In this document: piece by piece, positions 56,417-64,000 of the stretch
Position numbering within the stretch: the stretch's first letter is position 1
Layout of the letters: every line of letters starts with the position of its first letter
Notes under the pieces: model-generated
What the model was told of the DNA's origin: nothing
Seen by the model: only the letters and a program-made list of their open reading frames with translations
Databases searched by the model: none
Assembly: GCA_023159155.1 (NCBI GenBank)
Contig: JAJNNX010000076.1
Coordinates: forward strand, 62,001-126,000
Origin: Ustulina deusta
Taxonomy: Eukaryota; Ascomycota; Sordariomycetes; Xylariales; Xylariaceae
DNA: 64,000 bases
Direction: 5' to 3'
Position numbers and translations under genes: made by a program

Positions 56417-59400
56417 TAGGGCCGACGGAAGCCTTCGCTTGACGTTGACTGCCTACTGCCTAGACATGGAATGCAAGCCAGTGCTGCGGACAGTGTACCT
56501 TATCGGTCGGGGCGTGGTGCTAAGTGCGGGTAGACACAACTCCCCATTGGCCAGAGGGTTTTAAAATACAGGCAGCCGCCTAGGTCGCATGTGCCGCGGC
56601 AGCACTGCCGTCTCTACACCACAAGAAGCGCCCGGATTTCTTGCCAGAACCACCCGAAAATACTACTGCACTCTGTAACTTGTAAGGTAGAAGGTAGTGT
56701 CGCGTAGTGCAGCGTGTGGTATGCTACCCGTGACGTCTAGTACTCCTTCATAGACGAGATAGGTATCTAATGTGCAACGGCGAGGTAAGCGGGTGGGCAG
56801 TGTACTGTGGGTAAGATAAAACTCAGGGGCGTGAGAGCAGGACAGGACGGGACGGGACAGAATCTCGACCACTCACAAGCCCTTCCCGGTTGCCCCAGGT
56901 TTTCCCGCCCTGTGTACTTTATACTGTGTACGGGACTGTCAGGACCTGATTCTGCCCAGCCCAGAGACCAGGCACAGTGTAGGATTCGGGACGTAACTGT
57001 ACCACCCTGTGCCACAAACAGCTAAGGTCCGACTACCACGGATTTCTTCTAGAACGAAAGATTGGGGTTGCGATTGCAAGCTGCTCGCCCTCTCCTCACT
57101 CGCTCCTTACCGCTCTCTCCCGCTGCCTCACTAGCACCGCCCGCCAGGTGTATTACATATGAATCTTCGTGCGTCATAGTCAGGCGATGTTACCCAAAAA
57201 GTCTGGGGTCGTCCAATCTCGCTGAGGTAGCATCTACAAGTACTTAGGTACTTAGTGATTCTGGACTACCTACCAATTTATCTATACAGGCATTCTACCG
57301 AGTGGAAGAACCACCGAATCCGCAGCACACTCAACTCGCCGGTGTCGGTTGATATTCCCCAGACCAGAACCCAGACTCTCTCTCCTCGCTTCAGTGTCAA
57401 CCTTCCTTTTTCCATGGCTACCATCTAGGTTAGCTCGCTCGGTAAGTTCCGAAAGACCGCGATCAAGTTGACGCCTGACCAGGTTCCAATCCATCTTTCA
57501 CACTTCTTCTTATCACCGCCCAGTCTATATTGGAGCCCAACGCGGACCCGGCGCTGGCTGGGATACCAGTAGTCCGCTGATAAATACGATACCGATTCGC
57601 GCCATGTATCATTAGCTGTCTTCAATGCATTACTAATGCCGACCCCTTTCACCTTACATCATCCTGCACTCAAAGAATAGGTAATCGGAGAAAATCAGAG
57701 GAGCATCCCTCTGAGCTAAAAATAACCGAAGCAGTAACCAAAGAGAACTGCGGTATTGATGGTAGTGTAGCCTAGGTACAACGTCCCGCGCGAGGCCACA
57801 TGAACAACTATCCGCGGCACACAAGTGAGGTATGGTCGTACCATCAACACTGAATGAAACAGCCGGCCCACGTGAGCAACTTCATCTACATGCTGTGATT
57901 TAGATAAGTCAGCATCAGACCCTGGAGTAGTGATGCATCATTGCGGAACAAAAGCGGCACTCAGTCACGGCTGAATGAGGGACGTTGGTAGGGACGGCTG
58001 CGAAGAAGACCATGAACCAACTAGTTCTGCACCGCACAAATAGATGACCATCTTGCGTCATGGTCGCCTAGTCCTTGGGTCGTAAACGGGTAACAAGAGT
58101 CTTTAACGATTGGTTTTTTTTCTCCCAGTCTCTTCGATATACCGAACAGTACTTATACCGGATAAGACCTGAAGATTGTTCAAAACATCCTGCTGGAGCC
58201 GGACTAAACCGTGAAAGGGGGGATCCACATCTCCGAGAGGGTTCCTACTCCTTAGTGTAGATGAACATAAGATCAGCTCGCATTTCGTCACAAATGGCCA
58301 ATAGGCTCCAGGTAATATCAAGATTTCCTGATGGGGTTTGCCGAAATACAACCTCCAGATAGCTAACAAGAAACGGAGATGTTCATGCTGCGATGCAACA
58401 AGAGCAAACCGGACCGATACAACATACACTAATCGAGCCCAGCTTGTCTCAGAGACGGTGTGCACGCCTAGGTACTCACTTAGGGTCTGTCTCCCTGCTT
58501 ATTATTGAAAGGTGAGGCTGGGGTCTGGCTGCCAAAGAAAAAGAAAGAAACTAACCTAAGTAGGTACCTGGATTAAGGTCTCCGGGCTGGCACCCTTGTT
58601 CAGATGTCATAAAAACCCTATCGACAGAAAACCCAGGTAGTAAGTGTTCTTCACAAGCCTACTTTTGCACTCGATTATCCTAATCGTATTATTTGCAGCA
58701 AAGTGAACCTCTGGGACCACATAGCCTGGATACTAGATGGCTCCCTACGGTCCCTACGGGACTAAGAACCATGTGCCCTCCACATTTTAATGGCCGGCAA
58801 AGGCTAACGGAGCCAACAAGTCAATGGAGTCTTGACCTTATATGAAAGCTAAACAGAACCCCCACGCTCGTGAACTCTGTACTTATTTTCCCTAGTGTAC
58901 CTATAGCATTTCGCCGATTTTCACCACCGCAAAGACCCTAGCCCCCCACATTCCCCCAACATTACTCTAGTGTCGTTCTTGTCCCCATCCCATATATTTC
59001 CTTCTCGTTCTCTTACTCTCTTTCACTCCAGTTGCATTCGGGCGCTTCAGTAGGTCTCCCTAACAAGTTAACATTTTGCTGCACAGGCAAACGTTTGTGG
59101 TTGCCGTCTCGCCTAATATAGGAAGGCTTTTCTTCCCGGCAAATACGGCGGGGGACAGCCAGCTTCTCCATAAAAGCTTTTCCGCCAACGATATGGCTTC
59201 CCATGTCTGTCTGCCCTGCCTGATGATGGATACCCATCTGATTGGATTTGTGGGCCAAGAGGGCATATCGGAAGAGCGGGTAGGGCGCTGTTAGTACTGC
59301 AAGTCGGACAATGCTGAAAAGCGAGTCACGAGCGATATAATACCTACACTTCAAGTCAGGACAGACGGTCCGTATTCTGTGGCAGATACACATCGTTACA

Positions 59401-60255
59401 CAACGCCGGTTCTAATGGAACTCCCATACTACCAATATAACAAGCTTCCCTAATGCTTTAGTCAGCAGCACAGCATTCGGTAACCGCGCATAGCAAAGTT
59501 GGTGCATGCAAGATAGAATCCGGCTCGGTAAATCCTCTATACATGTACGGTAGGTACCAAACGAGTGCTGTCTGACTGAGGTACAGCGTTCCTGGGCTAC
59601 TTACACTAGACCCCACGCTGAGTTCTGCACTGCCTGGTGTATCGAGGCGGCTGATTGGCTCGAAGTCTCTGGAAATTACCTTATTTGACATTCCTGACGG
59701 ATCATTTTTCGCCTTAGCGTCTTCTGGACCGTCCCTGCACAATTCTGCGCCTTTGCCGTGGCTAGGGCCACTCCATCCGTCCCCATCTCTCATTCAACCA
59801 GGCTGGGCCTTGTTGTCCATTTCGAACGGGTGAGCAGGCCCGGCTTCACTTGCCGACAGTAGTTATGACTGCATGGGAGCTCCTTTTTTTTTCTTTCTAA
59901 TTTTATATATATTTTTTCTTTTCCTTCTTTCCTTCTTTTCCGACATATCCCATCTCCCAAGCTACATGTAGACCTCCTGCTCTTATAAAGCGACTACACC
60001 CTCGCTAGCACTACACACTAACTACGATCTCTTTCTCTGTTTCCCTGTCTGTCTTCACTACTTAGTGAACTACTTTCCCATCCCAACTAGTATTGCAAAC
60101 TTCACTTCTCCTAATCTCTAGAAGGCACTTTGATGCTACGCCGAGGCAAGCAGTAGCCCTAGATAAATGCTCACGTAAGAGGCGGTTTCTGTTTTGGGGT
60201 TTCTATTCCAGCCCATAACTCTGGAAAATAGGAACACCAAACTTTTTACCAGCAA
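56417..60255. other. 3.8 kb spacer
   Basis: Upstream of DPP3 and of gluconokinase. Only scattered short frames on both strands. A polypyrimidine/AT tract lies at 59885-59945, and TAGGTA/TACCTA words at 57240-57275 and 58555-58570. No gene, tRNA or transposon could be supported. It is long for this locus, so lineage-specific exons or noncoding transcripts cannot be excluded. Confidence 0.45.
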
Positions 60256-61007
60256 ATGTTGTCCTACAACTCTCCGGCCCCAATGCCCGGGGAGCTTCCA
60301 ACAGTTGATCCCATGTCGGCTACGATGGACCCCCTTGGGCAAAACCCACCACTTACCTCAAGCAATACTATTGCAATGGTCAACGGCCAACAAGCACCGC
60401 ACGTACACCACATCTGGCTTGTCACTGGCCCGGCCGGGTGCGGCAAGACAACCGTTGCTGAATACTTATCTAAGTCTCTAAACCTGCCATATCTCGAGGG
60501 CGATGCGGTAGGTGTAGTCTCGACGGCTTTGAGCAACTGTCACCTAGATTGCTGACCTCGCCACCTTCATAGTATCATCCGAAAGTAAATATAGATAAAA
60601 TGGCCAACGGGATTCCACTGACGGACGCTGACCGATGGGACTGGCTCACCCTCCTGCGCGAAGAATCACTTAAACAACTAGCGTCGGGGGCTGAAGGTGT
60701 GGTACTAACATGCTCAGCGCTGAAGCGGAAGTATCGGGACGTTATTAGAGTAGCCCCATACTTCACCCACGATGTTCAACTCCATTTCATATATCTCCAT
60801 GCATCAGAAGACGTGCTTCTCGAGCGTGTTGAATCGCGCCAGGGGCACTACATGGGGGCCAACATGGTTCGAAGCCAATTCGAGATTCTGGAACCACCAA
60901 CGGCAGAGGAGACGGACGTGATCAGCATCGATGTGAGCGGTTCGATCCAAGGGGTGTTCAGCGTAGCGCTGAGGCAGGCCAGGAATAAGATCAGCGGAGC
61001 TGGTTGA
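60256..61007 (+). CDS. gluconokinase (GntK-type P-loop kinase)
   Basis: Exons 60256-60507 and 60573-61007 with a 65 nt phase-0 intron; 228 aa. It phosphorylates D-gluconate to 6-phosphogluconate, feeding the pentose phosphate pathway. The P-loop is GPAGCGKTT (about 58-66). The family signature GDAYHPKVNIDKMANGIPLTDADRWDWL spans the intron (about 82-108). Then VVLTCSALKRKYRDVIR and the LID-like motif RQGHYMGANMVRSQFEILEPPTAEE. The first 48 residues are a Pro/Ser/Met-rich extension not found in the bacterial enzyme. The start codon could also be one of the later ATGs within that extension. Cytosolic by default; I see no targeting signal. Confidence 0.92.
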
Positions 61008-62161
61008 CCAGAAACGGCGGTATCATTAGGCGGTATGCATGCATGCACGCACGCATCCTACGGGGGCTGCAGCCCACGACCAGGGGATCGCTGCCACGTC
61101 GGCATGACTTCCATCACGTGAGAGATTTACCGAATCTGTTACTGTTGCATTTTTACTCAGGTGCGTTGGCGTTGGCGTCAGAGAAAGTTATGTGGTGTTT
61201 GGGTCATTGTTATCAAGAATTCGTTACGAAACTCGATCAACGAGAGGAGTTTGGCCATTTTTCATTGTCATTGTCATTGTTATTGCCATTCTGCACCGGG
61301 ATTCAGCCGAAACAGCGACAGAACAGCATGAATATGCATGCTCTCTGCCAGATTAGTGTTGGGTAGATAGGGCAATATCATTGCTTTTCCTCGCCGACCC
61401 AAAGGCGACGCCACCTCCTTACGTGAAGACGATGCTCAAGCTTGCAGACATACACACCTCGTGATGGGATCGTGGAATCGGGCCTACTGGGCAGCAGCTT
61501 AGGAAAGCCCGTTTAAAGATAACACTTGTCTGGTGTGAGACACAGTCTGTCGCGTCATCCAACTTCTCCGGAGTACGCTCCGGCGAATCGAAATCACGTA
61601 TCTCGTCATATGTAAGCATTTCAGCGTTACATTGCTTATCGCCACACCTAACGTTCGGTGCACCATGCACGAGGAACTTCGTGCTCTTTCTTTTCTCACC
61701 TCAGGTCGTCGAATCCGGCACCATGCATGACGCCTCTTATTGTCCTACGGTCTGGGAGCCCTACAGTACGTGGGCTATTTCTCGGGTCTGGTCGTTCGTT
61801 CCGCGGGAGATTTGATTCGATGCGCTTTTCGGTGCCAGGCAAAATGAAGACTGCACGAGACACACCTAAGTACATAGCATAGCTGAGTACGACGACCGCG
61901 TTGGATTCCTACTGGTAGATCTACCTCTTGGCCTACGCCGGATGCTGTAGTGTCACATTCAAAGGTTCCCCGCGGGCTAGCCGCTAGGTAAGCCCAATTC
62001 TATACATTTTGCATCAACCCCTGGTTGCTATCCTAGCCTTGGAACCACTTTTTTTTTTTCGTAACATGTCTCTGTAGCGGAATGGCCCCTCCAAAAGAGT
62101 TCGAATGGTAGTGTACAATGTCCTCTCTCAGCCGAGAGAGAACTTGACATCCTTCCCAGCC
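61008..62161. other. convergent spacer gluconokinase/E2
   Basis: About 1.15 kb with both 3' UTRs. A short ATGCATGCATGCACGCACGCAT alternating tract lies near 61034-61054. No gene supported. Confidence 0.5.
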
Positions 62162-63725
62162 TCACCGCAGATGCAAGATTATGCTGTCAGGTTCCTCCAC
62201 AATTTGTCTGATGACTTCGGCGGCCCGGGCCATAGTTGCTCCATCGACGACGCGGTGGTCCGCGCTCCAACTGAAGTTGCACACCTGCTTCTTAATTACT
62301 TTGTCCTCCTTGTCGAATGCGGGGACTGTGCGCATTCGCCCGATGCCTAATATCGCCACCTCCTTTTCGACGATGACCGGCGACACGTATGTTCCTCCTA
62401 TATTTCCAATGTTGGATACGGTGATCGTTCCTCCGCTCAAATCTTGCACCGACAGCTTCCCGGCTGCCGCTCTAGACTGCAGGTCTGCCAGTTCAGCGGC
62501 GATTGACAGCACATTTTTAGTCCCCACGTTCTTGATCACTGGTACTAGGAGGCCAATAGGTGTATCCATCGCCACGCCAATATTATGCTGACTCCGGTGG
62601 ATTAACGCAGGCTTGGACGTTTCGGCATCGATATCTACACGTGCGTTGAGTATCGGGTATTGGTAAAGAGCAAGTGATACCGCCTTGATGATGAAGGGTA
62701 GATAAGACAACTTGGATATTTCTCCTTCTTTAGCTGACCGTGATAATACCTTGTTCAGCCGCTGTCTCAAGTCGTAGAGCTGGGAGAAATCAATCTCGTC
62801 GGCATATAGGAAGTGTGGTATGCTCAAAGACCGAGTCATGGCTTTGAACATTTGTTGCTGTGTGTTTGTTAGGGCGACGGTGGTCTCCGTTTGTTTCTCG
62901 GTGGTGGCGAATGCCGCAGATGGTGTTTCGGGTGTCGTGCTCGTGGGTTGGGCGGCCTGCTTGCCCGAATCGCGCGCTTCAGCGAACCTGTATACGTCTT
63001 CCTTCGACACCCTACCGCTTTTTCCCGTCCCGTCAACGTCGGTTATTTCCACGTCTAACTCTTTACATAGATGGCGCACCGCGGGAGTTGCCAACGATTT
63101 ATATATACTTTTCTCCTGACGGATAGATTGAGGTACAGTCTCTTGGGATTGTGGCGTGTTTGTCGGGGTCTGCGTAGGTTTTCGCCCCTCAGGCGGTTGA
63201 CTTAGAGATTCCTTATTTAACGGCTCCGAAGCCCCATCTGTCGAGGGTACCGGGGCTGTCAAAGCATCCAAGTCCTTTTGCTTAGCATCGCCTACTATAT
63301 CAATATCCACAAACGGCTTGCCAACTTTGGCCATTTCTCCCGCATCGTAATATAACTTCTTGACGACGCCGGAAAACCGACTTGTTATCTCGACGGAGGC
63401 TTTGTCGCTTTGGACCTCGCACAGAGGCGAGAACTCTTCGACTCTGGCTTCCGGCTCGACAAACCATTGTATGATTTCGCACTCGACGATGCCTACGAGA
63501 AAGTTTGAGCTTGCTTTATCGACGCCGTATAAAAGGAGGCTTCGTACCTTCGCCAATGTCGGCCAGAAGTACCGGCTTAATCGTCTGCCTCCTCCTCGTT
63601 GAGTGGAAGCCCCGAGCAGTAGCAACGTAATAAGCCCCGCGCATCTGGGGATCCGCCATTCGAACCATCCCTTGGCAAGTCCGCCATTGATGGCGCAAAG
63701 CACGAGAACCGCGCTGTAAAAACAT
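62162..63725 (-). CDS. branched-chain alpha-keto acid dehydrogenase E2, mitochondrial
   Basis: Exons 63725-63548 and 63492-62162 with a 55 nt intron; 502 aa. It is the dihydrolipoyl acyltransferase core of the BCKDH complex that degrades Val, Leu and Ile. The first 46 residues are Arg-rich and end near RGFHSTRRR, a mitochondrial presequence. The lipoyl domain (about 48-125) carries the lipoylated Lys in SDKASVEI. The E1/E3-binding domain is ATPAVRHLCKELDVEITDVDGTGKSGRVSKEDVYRF (about 190-228). The catalytic domain is about 270-502 with HFLYADEIDFS and the active-site DHRVVDG (His at about 471). BCKDH E2 is favoured over pyruvate or oxoglutarate E2 by the single lipoyl domain with GEGIVECEIIQWFVEP and SDKASVEITSRF. 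The other BCKDH subunits are not in the window. Confidence 0.94.
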
Positions 63726-64000
63726 TGAATATTTCGCTGGGCGAGCGCCGACACTCGATCATGTCCTGGAAATCAGAGAAACACAAGGAAACACGGTGAA
63801 TGGCGTCCCTAGAAATGCGGGAGGTAAAAGGAGGATGGTTGCTTGCTGACCTGCCTCCCCCACATTCGCCCGCTCATAGCCGTGGTCTGGGGAAGCCGAC
63901 GGTGGCCGTGCCGTGGCTGCGGGTACTAGACTAGTGTACCGAGTGTAGAGGTACCTACGAAGATAAACGATAAACTGTGAAGCCAGGAAAATGGTGAGAA

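Noticed and set aside
1..64000. Secondary-metabolite or defence gene cluster, CRISPR-like array
   Set aside because: No polyketide synthase, NRPS, terpene cyclase, P450, NLR or regular spacer-repeat array was seen; the genes are unrelated housekeeping functions.

Overview
The window is a stretch of nuclear chromosome from a filamentous ascomycete, most probably a Sordariomycete. The support is the gene content (Nop14, Rpn13 with a C-terminal DEUBAD-like part, a CLIP-170-like protein, mitochondrial MutS, P0), the short 48-240 nt GT-AG introns, the spacing of one gene per about 3 kb, and spacers rich in TAGGTA/TACCTA words. I could resolve 20 protein-coding genes and one clear pseudogene. Exon coordinates were worked out by hand from reading frame, splice signals and family conservation. 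There is no rRNA, CRISPR array, secondary-metabolite cluster or convincing tRNA.

Layout. 0-10 kb: a G-patch protein, an Env7/STK16-type kinase, a repeat-rich 3 kb zone with a decayed DEDDh-exonuclease gene, then TRM82 and the farnesylated Hsp40 mas5, which converge. 10-18.6 kb: gene-poor, with a single bZIP-like regulator at 16.3-17.2 kb. 18.6-28.1 kb: NOP14, divergent from an uncharacterised membrane-anchored protein, then a CAP-Gly plus-end-tracking protein. 30-35.4 kb: the vacuolar alpha-mannosidase AMS1, which carries a single-base frameshift as sequenced, converging on a Q/H-rich regulator. 37-48 kb: MSH1, ribosomal P0, a mitochondrial PPR protein, a 390 bp inverted-repeat element and ORC3. 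49-56.4 kb: a small conserved-looking protein, RPN13 divergent from RPL6, and DPP3, which may have two start sites. 56-64 kb: a long spacer, gluconokinase, and the branched-chain acyltransferase E2.

The genes are mostly housekeeping: ribosome and tRNA biogenesis (NOP14, RPP0, RPL6, TRM82), proteostasis (mas5, RPN13, DPP3), mitochondrial genome and metabolism (MSH1, PPR, E2), replication (ORC3), vacuole (AMS1, Env7) and the microtubule tip. They do not form one pathway. The least explained pieces are the 390 bp element with phased ACAATWATTGT palindromes at 45.1-45.5 kb, the AMS1 frameshift, the RIP-type nonsense mutation in the exonuclease relic, and the word-biased spacers. I did not find convincing evidence of a new multi-gene system.
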